A stretch of 40,172 nt of DNA. Source: Acidobacteriota bacterium. GTDB taxonomy: Bacteria; Acidobacteriota; Vicinamibacteria; Fen-336. The stretch is taken from positions 1 to 40,172 of the forward strand of contig JAJDNS010000143.1 of NCBI GenBank assembly GCA_022340585.1. The letters run 5' to 3'. Made by a program: the position numbers and the translations under genes. Under the pieces are notes generated by a model. That model made no database searches. It was not told the DNA's origin and was given only the letters and a program-made list of their open reading frames with translations. Numbering within the stretch: the stretch's first letter is position 1; each line of letters begins with the position of its first letter. Shown piece by piece: positions 1 through 8,284 of the stretch.

Positions 1-32
1 GCGAAGAGCCACTGGGGAGAGTCGAAGATCAC
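1..32 (-). CDS. BatB-like VWA protein, N-terminal start only (partial)
   Basis: The first residues of a gene running off the left edge of the window. The frame begins at a GTG at 32-30 and reads (M)IFDSPQWLFA, the kind of N-terminus (a short segment before 'PxWLxx') seen in BatA and BatB proteins. A GAGG Shine-Dalgarno sequence lies about 8 nt upstream, and an in-frame TGA farther upstream excludes a longer start. It follows batA by 10 nt, so it is the next gene of the same operon. Calling it BatB rests on gene order; only about ten residues are visible. Confidence 0.6.
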   Translation of the reverse strand, partial: MIFDSPQWLF

Positions 33-42
33 GAGCGGGTCC

Positions 43-1062
43 TCATGCGGGAGTCACCCTCAACCCGGCGGCCCAGACGAGCGCCGCCACCGCGAGGAGG
101 GCGGCCGCGACGTGCAGGACCGGTGGGAAGAGGTCCCGGTAGCGCCGGAAGGCCTGGTGCTCGATCTCGGACTTCTCGAGCTTGTCGATCCTCGCGAAGA
201 TCTGGCGCAGGGACTCCGGATCGGTGGCCCGGAAGAACTCTCCCCCGGTCCGGTCGGCGATCCCCTTCAGCAGCTCCTCGTCGATCTGCACCTCGGTGGT
301 GACCGTTCGCTCGACGATCTGGCCGGTGAAGGGGTCCTGGGTGCGAACGGGCATGGGAACTTGCCCCCCGTGGCCCACCCCCACGGTGTAGACGCGCACC
401 TCCATGGCCCGGGCCATGTCGGTGGCGGTGGCGGGGTCGATCTCACCGGCGTTGTTCGCCCCGTCGGTGACGAGGACGATGACCCGACTCTCGGCCTCGG
501 AGCGACGCAGGCGCGTGAGAGCGGTCGCGAGCCCGGATCCGATGGCCGTGCCGTCGGGCAGCATCTGGAGGTGCACGTCGTCGAGCTGGCGGAGGAGCAC
601 CGCGGTATCGGTGGTGGGCGGCGACTTGGTGAGGCTGCGGCCGGCGAAGACGATGAGGCCCACGCGGTCCGTGGTCCGGCGCTTCACGAACTCGGCCACC
701 ACCTCCTTGGCCACCTCGAGCCGGTTCCGCGGCTGGAAGTCCTGCGCGGCCATCGACCCGGAGACGTCCAGGGCGACCACCACGTCGACGCCCCGGGTGG
801 TCACGCTCTCCCGCAGCGAGCCGTGCTGGGGACGGGCCAGGGCCACCGCGCCGGCGACGAGACCGAGAGCCGCGAGAACCGCCGGGGCATGCCGCAGCCG
901 GACCCGCCACCCCGGAGGGGTCCCCCGCAACCGCGCCGCCCCTGGGAAGGTCACCGCCCGGCCCCCGCGCTCCCGAAGGAGGACCGCGGCCACCACGAGG
1001 GGACCCAGGGTGGCCGCCCACAGCCAGGCGGGGTCTTCGAAGCGGAAGCCAGCCCAGTCCAT
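43..1062 (-). CDS. batA: BatA-type VWA-domain membrane protein
   Basis: About 339 residues. An N-terminal short motif (FEDPAWLW) and membrane segment are followed by a second hydrophobic segment near residues 60-77, a von Willebrand A domain with the metal-ion site DVSGSM at about 100-105 and a later TDGANN loop, and a C-terminal membrane helix (HVAAALLAVAALVWAAG). This is the BatA/Aerotolerance layout, with the VWA domain facing the periplasm between membrane anchors. Bat proteins work with MoxR ATPases and DUF58 proteins; the exact role (envelope stress, assembly of other proteins) is not settled in the family. ATG at 1062 fits the GGAAGG ribosome site best; a GTG one codon earlier (1065) is possible. 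The start overlaps the stop of the upstream BatD-like gene. Confidence 0.9.
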   Translation of the reverse strand: MDWAGFRFEDPAWLWAATLGPLVVAAVLLRERGGRAVTFPGAARLRGTPPGWRVRLRHAPAVLAALGLVAGAVALARPQHGSLRESVTTRGVDVVVALDVSGSMAAQDFQPRNRLEVAKEVVAEFVKRRTTDRVGLIVFAGRSLTKSPPTTDTAVLLRQLDDVHLQMLPDGTAIGSGLATALTRLRRSEAESRVIVLVTDGANNAGEIDPATATDMARAMEVRVYTVGVGHGGQVPMPVRTQDPFTGQIVERTVTTEVQIDEELLKGIADRTGGEFFRATDPESLRQIFARIDKLEKSEIEHQAFRRYRDLFPPVLHVAAALLAVAALVWAAGLRVTPA

Positions 1063-2060
1063 CACGCCGCCTTCCCTTCCTCTGGCGTCTCGGGTGCCGG
1101 CGGCCGCAGCCGCGCCTCGAGAGCGGGAACGAGCGCCCGCACCGCCGCGAGGTGTGCCTCGGCGGCCTCGGCCAGTCCCTGCCCCCGGGCGAACTTGATG
1201 TGGTCGGCGGCCTGTGCGAGGTCGCGCATGACCCGCAGCAGATCGCTCCCGTGAGCGCGATCGCGGAGGAAAGCCACGGTCTCCGTCGTGGTCATCTCGA
1301 GCACGGGGGCATCGAGGCGCCGCTCGAGGTAGCGCTTCGCGATGGCGGTCAGGCGGATGTAGAACTCGCGGAAGGCCCGGGCCTCGACCAGCCCCGAAGC
1401 GGCGAGGGCCGTGAGCGCGGCCAGGGCCTCGACGTCGGGTGGCGTCTCGGGCACGGGAATCGCCTGGGCGGCACTCTCCTTCCGGCGCCTCCTCATGAGC
1501 CAGGTGACCAGTCCCGCCACGAGCAGCAGCCCGGCGATCGTGGCCAGCCAGAATGCGCGGCCGATCCCAACGGGCTCCGGGCCACGGATGTCGGCGAGCT
1601 TCTGCTCCTCCGCGTCCCGGGGCAGGAGCGTCCCGACCTTCAGCACGATCGGCTCTGTGTCCACCTCCCCATCTGCCCCGTCGGGCAGTCGGTAGCGCAC
1701 CGGGATGGGCGGGATCTCGACCTCGCCCAGGGCGTAGACCTCGGCTTCGTAGCGATGGGTCGCCGGGTCGGGAGCGGGGGCGTCCGCTTCGGGCTCCGGG
1801 GTCCGGAGCTCGATATCGTCCTCCGAGGCCCCGGCCGCGAACCGGTACGTCGTCCCGGGCGGGCCGTCGGCCTTCAGGTCGATGGAGAACGTCTCGCCGA
1901 CCGTCACCTCGTCCTTGCTGGGCGCGGCCGTCACCGTGACGGGGGCAGGCGGCGTCTCGACGGCGGGCTCTCCGGAAGCGGCCGTCTCCTGGGCGAAGGC
2001 CGCGCCCGCCAGCGTCGAGGCAAGGAGTACCGGGAGGACGATGCGGGAGCCGGATCGCAT
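1062..2060 (-). CDS. BatD-like exported protein with one membrane anchor
   Basis: 332 residues. A signal peptide (MRSGSRIVLPVLLAS...AAFAQ, about 1-24) leads to an exported beta-rich region (about 35-160, VTVTAAPSKDEVTVGETFSIDL), one transmembrane helix (about 169-189) ended by RRRRK, and a cytoplasmic helical tail containing FYIRLTAIAKRYLERRL, which resembles the DUF4381/BatD C-terminal region. It sits between DUF58 and batA, the usual place for a BatD-type partner. The ATG at 2060 overlaps the TGA of the DUF58 gene by one base. The open frame continues upstream to 3263, but that part overlaps DUF58 and moxR and has no signal peptide, so 2060 is preferred. Confidence 0.82.
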   Translation of the reverse strand: MRSGSRIVLPVLLASTLAGAAFAQETAASGEPAVETPPAPVTVTAAPSKDEVTVGETFSIDLKADGPPGTTYRFAAGASEDDIELRTPEPEADAPAPDPATHRYEAEVYALGEVEIPPIPVRYRLPDGADGEVDTEPIVLKVGTLLPRDAEEQKLADIRGPEPVGIGRAFWLATIAGLLLVAGLVTWLMRRRRKESAAQAIPVPETPPDVEALAALTALAASGLVEARAFREFYIRLTAIAKRYLERRLDAPVLEMTTTETVAFLRDRAHGSDLLRVMRDLAQAADHIKFARGQGLAEAAEAHLAAVRALVPALEARLRPPAPETPEEGKAA

Positions 2061-2926
2061 CACCGCCTCCGCTCCCGCGCCTTGAAGAAGCCGCGGAGCG
2101 GCCCCTCGTAGGACTCCGCGGTGGAGAGGGTCAACGCGTCCACCCGCGTCTTCTTGAAGACCTGTCGCGCCCTCTCGAAGCCGTGGTCGGACAGGGCTCG
2201 TCGCACCTCGGGCCGCCCACTGTCGGCCACGAGCCGCTCGCCGGTCTCGGGGTCGGTGAAGGCCACGAGCCCCGCGGGCACCACCTCCTTCTCCCGCGGG
2301 TCCTGGAGGTGGAGGGCGACCACGTCGTGGCGGCGGCGCAGCGCCCCCAGGGCCCTCTCGTATCCCGAGGCCTGGAAGTCGGAGATGACGGCCACGATCC
2401 CCCGCCGCCGCAGCACCCGCTGGGCGAACTGGAGGGCTCCGGTGAGGTCCGTACCCCGGCCCCGCGGCTCCTTCGCCAGGAGGTCCCGCACGATCCGGAG
2501 GGCGTGCTGGTGGCCGGCGCCGGGGGGCACGTAGCCCTCGATGCGGTCGGAGAAGAGAACCGCTCCGACCCGGTCGTGGTTGGCCACCGCGGAGAAGGCC
2601 AGCACCGCCGCGAGCTCGGCCGCGTAGTCGCGCTTCAGGAGGTACCGGGACCCGAAGTCCTGGGAGCCGGACACGTCCACCAGCAGCAGCAGGGTGAGAT
2701 CGCGCTCCTCCACGAACTTCTTCACGAACGGGGCGCCCATGCGGGCGGTCACGTTCCAGTCGATGGTGCGGATCTCGTCTCCCGGCGTGTACTCTCGCAC
2801 CTCCGCGAACTCCATGCCCCGCCCCTTGAACACGGCGTGGTACGCCCCGCCGATCCCGGACTCGAGGATCACGCGGGTCCGGATCTGGATGCGGCGAATG
2901 CGTCGAAGAGTCTCGCGGTCGAGCAT
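2060..2926 (-). CDS. DUF58 domain protein
   Basis: 288 residues. The N-terminal third carries the family signature REYTPGDEIRTIDWNVTAR (about 44-62), followed by a VWA-like fold with the metal-site variant VDVSGSQDFG. DUF58 proteins are encoded with MoxR ATPases and VWA proteins and are thought to act as cytoplasmic partners or substrates of the ATPase; no enzyme activity is established. The typical metal-site serine pattern DxSxS is kept, with Gln after it. No membrane segment is visible. The gene starts 8 nt after the moxR stop and ends in a TGATG overlap with the BatD-like gene, so translation is coupled along the operon. Confidence 0.92.
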   Translation of the reverse strand: MLDRETLRRIRRIQIRTRVILESGIGGAYHAVFKGRGMEFAEVREYTPGDEIRTIDWNVTARMGAPFVKKFVEERDLTLLLLVDVSGSQDFGSRYLLKRDYAAELAAVLAFSAVANHDRVGAVLFSDRIEGYVPPGAGHQHALRIVRDLLAKEPRGRGTDLTGALQFAQRVLRRRGIVAVISDFQASGYERALGALRRRHDVVALHLQDPREKEVVPAGLVAFTDPETGERLVADSGRPEVRRALSDHGFERARQVFKKTRVDALTLSTAESYEGPLRGFFKARERRR

Positions 2927-2934
2927 CTCGGAAG

Positions 2935-3927
2935 CTACGGGACCTCGACCCGCTCGAGGATGCGGTCGACGACGGTGTCCGAGGTGACGTCTTCGGCCTC
3001 CGCCTCGTAGGTGAGGAGCACCCGGTGGCGCAGCACGTCCTTGGCGATCTCCTTGACGTCCTCCGGGACCACGTAGCCGCGGCCACGGAGGAAGGCCACC
3101 GCCCGGGAGGCCTCGGAGAAGGCCAGAGTGGCCCGGGGAGACGCCCCGTAGGCGATGAGGGGCGCGAGGTCCACGAGCCCCACATCGCGGGGAGTCCGGG
3201 TGGCGGAGACCAGCGCCACGATGTAGTCGCGGAGCCGGTCGTCCATGTAGACCTCACGCACACGCCGGGTGAGACCCCGCACGGTGTCGCCGGCCAGGAC
3301 GCGGGCCACCGGGGGAGCTTCTCCCGAGATCATCCGGTCCAGGATCTGCCTCTCCTCGACCCGCGAGGGGTAGTCGACCTTCGCCTTCAGCAGGAAGCGG
3401 TCGACCTGGGCCTCGGGCAGCGGGTAGGTCCCTTCCTGCTCGATGGGGTTCTGGGTGGCGAACACCAGGAAAGGCTCGGGCAGCGGGTGAGAGACGTCAC
3501 CCAGGGTGACCTGCCGCTCCTGCATCGACTCGAGAAGCGCCGACTGCACCTTGGCGGGAGCGCGGTTGATCTCATCGGCGAGGAGCAGGTTCGTGAAGAC
3601 AGGCCCCTTGCGCGCCACGAACTCCCCGGTCTTCTGCTGGTAGATCATGGTGCCGATCAAGTCGGCGGGGAGGAGATCGGGGGTGAACTGGATGCGCGAG
3701 AAGCCCAGATCCAGCACCTCACCCAGCGTTTTCACAGCCAGGGTCTTGGCCAGGCCGGGAACTCCCTCGACCAGCAGGTGGCCGCGGCAGAGGAGGGCCA
3801 CCATCATCCGCTCGACCAGCGTCTTCTGGCCGACGATGACCTTGCGGACCTCGTCGACCGCGGCCTGGATCTGCAGGGACTCCTCGCGAACGGCCTCGTT
3901 GAGCTTGGCGACGTCGATCTCGGTCAT
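2935..3927 (-). CDS. MoxR-family AAA+ ATPase
   Basis: 330 residues, normal for the family. Visible motifs are a Walker A variant (LLVEGVPGLAKT), a Walker B (LLLADEINRAP) followed by the MoxR stretch LLESMQERQVTLG, the sensor ATQNPIEQEGTYPLPEAQ and DRFLLK. The C-terminal AAA lid follows. MoxR ATPases are chaperone-like and act on VWA-domain partners, which are encoded immediately downstream. A strong Shine-Dalgarno (AGAAGGAAG) lies just upstream of the ATG. It is the first gene of the operon moxR-DUF58-batD-like-batA-batB; a possible -10 (TACGCC) lies about 20 nt before the start but is weak. Confidence 0.95.
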   Translation of the reverse strand: MTEIDVAKLNEAVREESLQIQAAVDEVRKVIVGQKTLVERMMVALLCRGHLLVEGVPGLAKTLAVKTLGEVLDLGFSRIQFTPDLLPADLIGTMIYQQKTGEFVARKGPVFTNLLLADEINRAPAKVQSALLESMQERQVTLGDVSHPLPEPFLVFATQNPIEQEGTYPLPEAQVDRFLLKAKVDYPSRVEERQILDRMISGEAPPVARVLAGDTVRGLTRRVREVYMDDRLRDYIVALVSATRTPRDVGLVDLAPLIAYGASPRATLAFSEASRAVAFLRGRGYVVPEDVKEIAKDVLRHRVLLTYEAEAEDVTSDTVVDRILERVEVP

Positions 3928-4010
3928 GGCTTCCTTCTTCGTGAGCAGGCGTAACCGTCTCCTTCAGACGCGCGAGCGGGCCCCGGGGTTTCACCCGGCC
4001 ACTCGCTCCC

Positions 4011-4028
4011 CGGGGGCTCTCGCCCCCG
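4011..4028. other. GC-rich hairpin between two gene ends
   Basis: Perfect 7-bp stem (CGGGGGC / GCCCCCG) with a TCTC loop, just downstream of the stop of the 78-residue orphan gene and upstream of moxR. No T-tract follows on either strand, so it may help end transcription but is not a classical intrinsic terminator. Confidence 0.4.
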
Positions 4029-4042
4029 CGTGGCGCCAGGCC

Positions 4043-4279
4043 CTACCTCAGATGCCCGATCTTGCTCTGCAGGAAGGCACGCCCCCGCCGGAACTCCGCC
4101 ACGTCCCCGCGGCGCAGGGCGACGAGGGCCTCTCCGGCCGCCCCTGCCAGCTCCGGCTGGTCGAGCGACTCGAGCTCCGTCCGCACCTGCTCCATCTTCT
4201 CCGCGATGGCATCGAGGCTGCCCACGTCGGCTGAGTTCAGCGTGGCGAGCAACACCTCGATGCTGGCCGTGTCGGTCAT
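4043..4279 (-). CDS. Small predicted helical protein, unknown function
   Basis: 78 residues, not recognised. It is acidic and helix-prone (TASIEVLLATLNSADVGSLD, AIAEKMEQVRTELESLDQPE) with a basic tail (RRGRAFLQSKIGHLR), and has no signal peptide or membrane segment. High GC at third codon positions and a plausible promoter support it as a real gene. The ATG at 4279 lies 7 nt after a perfect TATAAT box on the same strand, suggesting a leaderless transcript, and no ribosome site precedes it. It is divergent from trxB. Longer frames upstream run antisense through trxB and were not used. The function cannot be inferred from neighbours with confidence. Confidence 0.62.
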   Translation of the reverse strand: MTDTASIEVLLATLNSADVGSLDAIAEKMEQVRTELESLDQPELAGAAGEALVALRRGDVAEFRRGRAFLQSKIGHLR

Positions 4280-4286
4280 CCAAACG

Positions 4287-4294
4287 ATTATACT
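4287..4294. promoter_or_regulatory. Overlapping divergent -10 elements (orphan gene / trxB)
   Basis: On the minus strand 4292-4287 reads TATAAT, a perfect -10, 7 nt before the ATG of the 78-residue gene. On the plus strand 4289-4294 reads TATACT, a good -10, about 30 nt before the trxB ATG. The two overlap almost completely, so polymerase could occupy only one at a time. No clear -35 is visible for either. Confidence 0.6.
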
Positions 4295-4324
4295 GGGTCG
4301 TCTGCCATCATCGGAGCGAGGTCC

Positions 4325-5284
4325 ATGCCCAGCAAGAATCACTATCGAGTCGTCATCCTGGGATCCGGTCCCGCCGGCCTGACCGCCGCCCTGTACGCGT
4401 CGAGGGCGGAGCTCGCGCCGCTGGTCGTCGAGGGCGGGGGCGGAGACGACCCCACCGACGTCCCCGGGGGGCAGCTCATGCTGACGACCGAGGTGGACAA
4501 CTACCCCGGCTTCCCCGAGGGAATCCTCGGCCCCGAGCTGATGGACCGGATGCGCAAGCAGACGGAGCGCTTCGGGGCCGAGTTCGCCACCGGCGAGCTC
4601 AAGGCCGCGGCGCTGAAGGAGCGGCCATTCCGCCTGACCCTCGCCGACGGCGAGCTCACCGCCGACACGCTGATCATCGCCACCGGGGCCCGGGCGAAGT
4701 GGCTGGGGCTCCCGGAGGAGCTGGAGTTCCGCACCAGGATCGGGGGGGTCTCCGCCTGCGCCACCTGCGACGGGTTCTTCTACAAGGGCAAGGAGGTCCT
4801 GGTCGTGGGGGGAGGCGACACCGCGATGGAAGAGGCGGACTTCCTGACCAAGTTCGCCGACAAGGTCACCGTCGTCCACCGCCGCGACGAGCTGCGGGCG
4901 AGCAAGGCCATGCAGACCCGCGCCAGGGCCAACCCGAAGATCGCCTGGCTCCTCGATTCCGTGGTGGAGAAGATCCTCGGGGGCCCGGGCGAGGGCGTCA
5001 CCGGCGCCATGGTCCGCAACGTCAAGTCGGACGAGGTCAGCGAGGTGGCCGCCGGGGGGATCTTCATGGCCATTGGCCATACTCCGAACACCGCCGTCTT
5101 CCAGGGCCAGATCGAGATGGACGAGCAGGGCTACCTGCTGACCGGCGACGGGACCACCGCCACGAGCGTGCCCGGCGTCTTCGCGGCCGGTGACGTCGCC
5201 GACAGCCGCTACCGCCAGGCGGTGACCGCGGCGGGCAGCGGGTGCATGTCCGCCATCGACGCGGAGCGCTTCCTGAGTCATTGA
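4325..5284 (+). CDS. trxB: Thioredoxin reductase (NADPH)
   Basis: 319 residues, the normal length. It has an FAD-binding GSGPAG at 13-18, the redox-active CATC at 145-148, an NAD(P)H-binding GGGDTA at 162-167, an HRRDELRAS stretch (about 185-193) whose arginines fit NADPH preference, and the C-terminal FAAGDVAD FAD motif. It transfers electrons from NADPH through FAD and the CATC pair to thioredoxin in the cytoplasm. A GAGG ribosome site sits 5 nt before the ATG. Its stop overlaps the start of the following glycosyltransferase, an unusual operon partner. No thioredoxin gene is adjacent. Confidence 0.96.
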   Translation: MPSKNHYRVVILGSGPAGLTAALYASRAELAPLVVEGGGGDDPTDVPGGQLMLTTEVDNYPGFPEGILGPELMDRMRKQTERFGAEFATGELKAAALKERPFRLTLADGELTADTLIIATGARAKWLGLPEELEFRTRIGGVSACATCDGFFYKGKEVLVVGGGDTAMEEADFLTKFADKVTVVHRRDELRASKAMQTRARANPKIAWLLDSVVEKILGGPGEGVTGAMVRNVKSDEVSEVAAGGIFMAIGHTPNTAVFQGQIEMDEQGYLLTGDGTTATSVPGVFAAGDVADSRYRQAVTAAGSGCMSAIDAERFLSH

Positions 5285-6453
5285 GGATCCTCTTCCTCGC
5301 CCCGCAGCCGTTCTTCGAGGTGCGGGGAACACCTCTGGCCGTCCTCCACTTCGTGCGGGCGCTCGGCACGCTCGGGCACCAGGTCGACCTCCTCACCTTC
5401 CCCCAGGGCGAGCCGTCGCCGGTGGAGGGCGTCCGCCACCTGCGCTCCCTGCGGCTTCCGGTGGGACGTGTGAAGGCCGGGGCCTCCGTGGCGAAGATGC
5501 TGCTCGACGTCCCGTTCGTTGCCGAGGCCGTGCTCCGCCTCGCCTCCGGGCGCTACGACGTCGTCCATGCGGTCGAGGAGGCGGCCCACCTCATCGCCCC
5601 CTTTGCCCGGCTCCTGCGTGTGCCGCTGGTCATGGACGTCGACTCCTCGATCCCCGACCAGCTGCGCTACTCGGGTTTCGCCACCCGCGGCCCGATCCTC
5701 GCCCTCGCCGAGGCCCTCGAGAGCCACGCCCTGCGTCACGCCGCCGCGGTGGTGACGGTCTGCGCGAGCCTGACCGAGGGCGTGAAGGGGCGGGTGGGTG
5801 ACGCTCGCGTCTTCCAGGTCGAGGACCCTCCGCTGACGGAGCGCGCCGACCTGCCCACGGGCGAGGAGGTGGCCGCGCTCCGTCGGGAGCTCGGCCTCTC
5901 CGACCTCCCCGTCGTTCTCTACTCGGGGAACTTCGAGCCCTACCAGGGGGTCGAGATGCTGGTCGACGCGAGCCCGCTCGTCGCCGGAGCCCAGTTCCTG
6001 TTCATGGGCGGAGAGCCCGACGAGATCGAGACGCTCCGGGCCCGGGCCCGCGCTCTCGGCACACAGTCCCGCTGCATGTTCTCGGGCAAGCGGCCCCCCT
6101 CGCGGCTCCCCGAGTTCCTGGCCGTCGCCGACCTCCTCGTTTCGCCCCGGAGCAAGGGCGAGAACACCCCGTTCAAGGTCTTCACCTACCTGGCCTCCGG
6201 AAGGCCGCTGGTGGCCACCCGCATCCCCTCGCACACCCAGCTGCTGAGCGATGAGACCGCCTTTCTGGTCGAGTCGACGCCCGAGGGGCTCGCCGTGGGG
6301 ATCCGGGAGGCCCTCGGAGACCCGCCGGGGGCCCGGGCTCGGGCGGAGCAGGGTCACGCCCTCATCGAGCGGGCGTACTCCACCGCGCGCTATCGGGAGA
6401 AAGTGGCGCGGGCCTACGCCGAGGTGGGAGCGTCGGTCCGCGGCCGCGCCTGA
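5281..6453 (+). CDS. GT4-family glycosyltransferase
   Basis: About 390 residues with the GT-B layout: N-terminal ILFLAPQPFFEVRGTPLAVLHFVRAL (acceptor-side Rossmann fold with the GTP/GG-type loop), linker, then the donor domain with VVLYSGNFEPYQG and the C-terminal KGENTPFKVFTYLASGRPLVAT, the E-x-x-P-x-K-x-x-E-like nucleotide-sugar region of GT4 enzymes. It should transfer a sugar from an activated donor; donor and acceptor are unknown. TTG at 5281 gives a 4-bp TTGA overlap with the trxB stop and matches the usual 'MRILFL' N-terminus; a GTG at 5242 would add 13 unsupported residues. No strong ribosome site supports either start. Confidence 0.9.
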   Translation: MRILFLAPQPFFEVRGTPLAVLHFVRALGTLGHQVDLLTFPQGEPSPVEGVRHLRSLRLPVGRVKAGASVAKMLLDVPFVAEAVLRLASGRYDVVHAVEEAAHLIAPFARLLRVPLVMDVDSSIPDQLRYSGFATRGPILALAEALESHALRHAAAVVTVCASLTEGVKGRVGDARVFQVEDPPLTERADLPTGEEVAALRRELGLSDLPVVLYSGNFEPYQGVEMLVDASPLVAGAQFLFMGGEPDEIETLRARARALGTQSRCMFSGKRPPSRLPEFLAVADLLVSPRSKGENTPFKVFTYLASGRPLVATRIPSHTQLLSDETAFLVESTPEGLAVGIREALGDPPGARARAEQGHALIERAYSTARYREKVARAYAEVGASVRGRA

Positions 6454-6483
6454 TCGGCGAGGCGACTTCCCAAACCGGTCTCT

Positions 6484-6640
6484 TCATTCAACCCGGAGGG
6501 CGGCGAAGGGCTCGACCCGGGTGGCGCGGCGGGCCGGGATGAACGTGGCGACGGCGGCGGTGGCGGTGATGGCGCCACGGCTCCGGCGACTACGACGGGA
6601 TCGAAGGGGCTCGCCCGGAACACCAGGCCCGCGACGCCGA
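6484..6640 (-). pseudogene. Frameshifted C-terminal remnant of a MacB/FtsX-type ABC permease
   Basis: Reading the minus strand from about 6640, one frame gives LGVAGLVFRASPFDPVVVAGAV; near 6576 it must shift one base to continue as ITATAAVATFIPARRATRVE and then PFAALRVE, ending at TGA 6486-6484. The 'SPxDP', hydrophobic helix and 'P-A-R-R-A-x-R-V-x-P-x-x-A-L-R' ending is the hallmark C-terminus of MacB/ADOP-type permeases, which are normally 400-800 residues. Only about 52 residues remain, in two frames, with nothing permease-like upstream before the IMP dehydrogenase stop at 6733. I therefore call it a decayed fragment. The upstream boundary is approximate. Confidence 0.75.
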
Positions 6641-6732
6641 GCGGTCCGAGTTCCGTCCGTTTGGGGTGGAACCGGGAGATGAGGACGTCCGTCGTCGTCA
6701 ACGTCAGCAGCATGGGAGGCTCGGACGCCCCT

Positions 6733-8184
6733 CTACCGCACGAACGACTCGCGGCGAGAGGCCTCGGACAGCGGGATCAGGTACTTCTCGGGCTCGCGGG
6801 CGATCTTCGAGTGGGCGTCGCGCAGCGTCGACTCGCCCGCGTAGCTGACCGCCGACTGCAGGTGACCCCGGATCCGCGCGAGGATACCGACGACACTGCC
6901 CACGTAGGGCACCCGGACGGACTGCCCTTCGGCCGGTGTCCGCAGGGCCTCGGCCAGCTCGTCGCCCTCCGATCCGTCGGCCACCGCCTCCGGTGACGTC
7001 ATGCCCCGGTAGAGCTTCATCTTCTGGCGCGTGGCCGGGTCCTCGACCAGGAGCCCAGGGGCCTCGTCGGTTCCCGACAGCAGGCTGCCGAGCATCACCG
7101 TGGAGGCCCCGCAGGCGATGGCCAGGAAGACGTCCTTGTCGTCCTTCACGCCGCCGTCGGCGATGATCGGCACCCGCCCGTCGGTCGCGAGGTACGCCTC
7201 GCGCACGGCCTGAAGCTGGGGCACACCGGTTCCGGTCTCCAGGCGCGTCCGGCATCCGCGCCCGGGCCCGACTCCCACCTTGATGGCGTCGGCCCCGAGA
7301 TCGGCCAGCCACCGCGCCGCCGCCGCGGTGGCCACGTTGCCCACCACGAGGGGCATGACCTCGTGCTGCCGCCTCAGCTCGACGACCGCCTGCTCCACCG
7401 CATCCGAGTCGGCGTGGGCGACGTCGAGGAGCAGGACGTCGACCTCCTGGGCCACCAGCGCCGCGGCCCTCTCCGCGGCGTCGCCGGTCGCACCCACCGC
7501 GGCCCCGACCCGCAGGCGCCCCCGGACGTCCTTGTTCGAGTGCGGCTTCTGCTTGTAGAGCTTGAGGTCACGCATGGTCACGAGGCCTCGGATGCGGTTC
7601 TCTTCGTCCACGAGGGGGAGCTTCTCGACCCGATGGTCGAACATGGCCTGCTCCGCCTCCTCGAGGGAGACCGTGGGCGGGCGGGTGACGAGACGCTCCC
7701 GTGGCGTCATGAAGTCGCTCACCGGGTGAGCGTCCGAGCCCGCGTGAAGGGGCACGTCGCGGTGGGAGTAGATCCCGGCGAGCCGGCCGGTCCCCGGCCC
7801 GTCCTCGATGAGGAAGCTGCTCGCGTTGTGCTCCCGCATCGCGCGGCGCGCGTCGGCGATCGTGGCCGTGCGCTCGAGGACGATCGGGTCCTCGATGACG
7901 TAGGAGTGACGGGTCTTCACGTAGCGGACGTGCTCCGCCTGCTCGGCGATGGAGCAGTTCCGGTGCAGGAATCCGATCCCGCCCTCGAGGGCGAGGGTCT
8001 TGGCCATCTCCTCGCCCACCACCGTATCCATGTTGGCGCCGAGCACGGGAAGGGCGAGATCGATCCCGCGCACCAGAGGCATGGAGAGGTCCACGTCGCG
8101 CCGACGCCGGACCGGGCTGTGCTGGGGACGAAAGAGGAAGTCGTCGAACGTCCGGCCCACGAAGAACGACTCGAGCTCGCGCAT
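6733..8184 (-). CDS. guaB: Inosine-5'-monophosphate dehydrogenase
   Basis: 483 residues, the normal length for an IMPDH with a CBS pair. The (beta/alpha)8 barrel starts near residue 12 ([20 protein letters not shown]), is interrupted by two CBS repeats (about 95-210, ending GLVTMRDL) and resumes with [11 protein letters not shown], active-site Cys311, [18 protein letters not shown] and YRGMTS. It oxidises IMP to XMP with NAD+, the first committed step to GMP. Odd: the loop around the catalytic Cys reads [12 protein letters not shown] instead of the common GPGSICTTR. ATG at 8184 starts 6 nt after a GACAAT -10-like box and has no ribosome site, so the mRNA may be leaderless. It is monocistronic here. 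Confidence 0.93.
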   Translation of the reverse strand: MRELESFFVGRTFDDFLFRPQHSPVRRRRDVDLSMPLVRGIDLALPVLGANMDTVVGEEMAKTLALEGGIGFLHRNCSIAEQAEHVRYVKTRHSYVIEDPIVLERTATIADARRAMREHNASSFLIEDGPGTGRLAGIYSHRDVPLHAGSDAHPVSDFMTPRERLVTRPPTVSLEEAEQAMFDHRVEKLPLVDEENRIRGLVTMRDLKLYKQKPHSNKDVRGRLRVGAAVGATGDAAERAAALVAQEVDVLLLDVAHADSDAVEQAVVELRRQHEVMPLVVGNVATAAAARWLADLGADAIKVGVGPGRGCRTRLETGTGVPQLQAVREAYLATDGRVPIIADGGVKDDKDVFLAIACGASTVMLGSLLSGTDEAPGLLVEDPATRQKMKLYRGMTSPEAVADGSEGDELAEALRTPAEGQSVRVPYVGSVVGILARIRGHLQSAVSYAGESTLRDAHSKIAREPEKYLIPLSEASRRESFVR

Positions 8185-8190
8185 GGAGCC

Positions 8191-8196
8191 ATTGTC
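8191..8196 (-). promoter_or_regulatory. Candidate -10 of guaB
   Basis: Minus strand GACAAT preceded by GTGG, ending 6 nt before the guaB ATG. It has the spacing seen at several other genes in the window. No convincing -35 is visible. Confidence 0.4.
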
Positions 8197-8284
8197 CCAC
8201 TCCTTCCCCGGGGGGACATCTGATTGCCCGGAGAGGTCGTTCCCGGGGCGGCGACGCTCTCTCGTGGCTTCCCCGGTCCGAGCT

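Noticed and set aside
1062..3263. A single 733-codon frame covering the BatD-like gene and everything up to moxR
   Set aside because: The upstream part has no domain and overlaps DUF58 and moxR; a signal peptide and a TGATG junction mark the true start at 2060.
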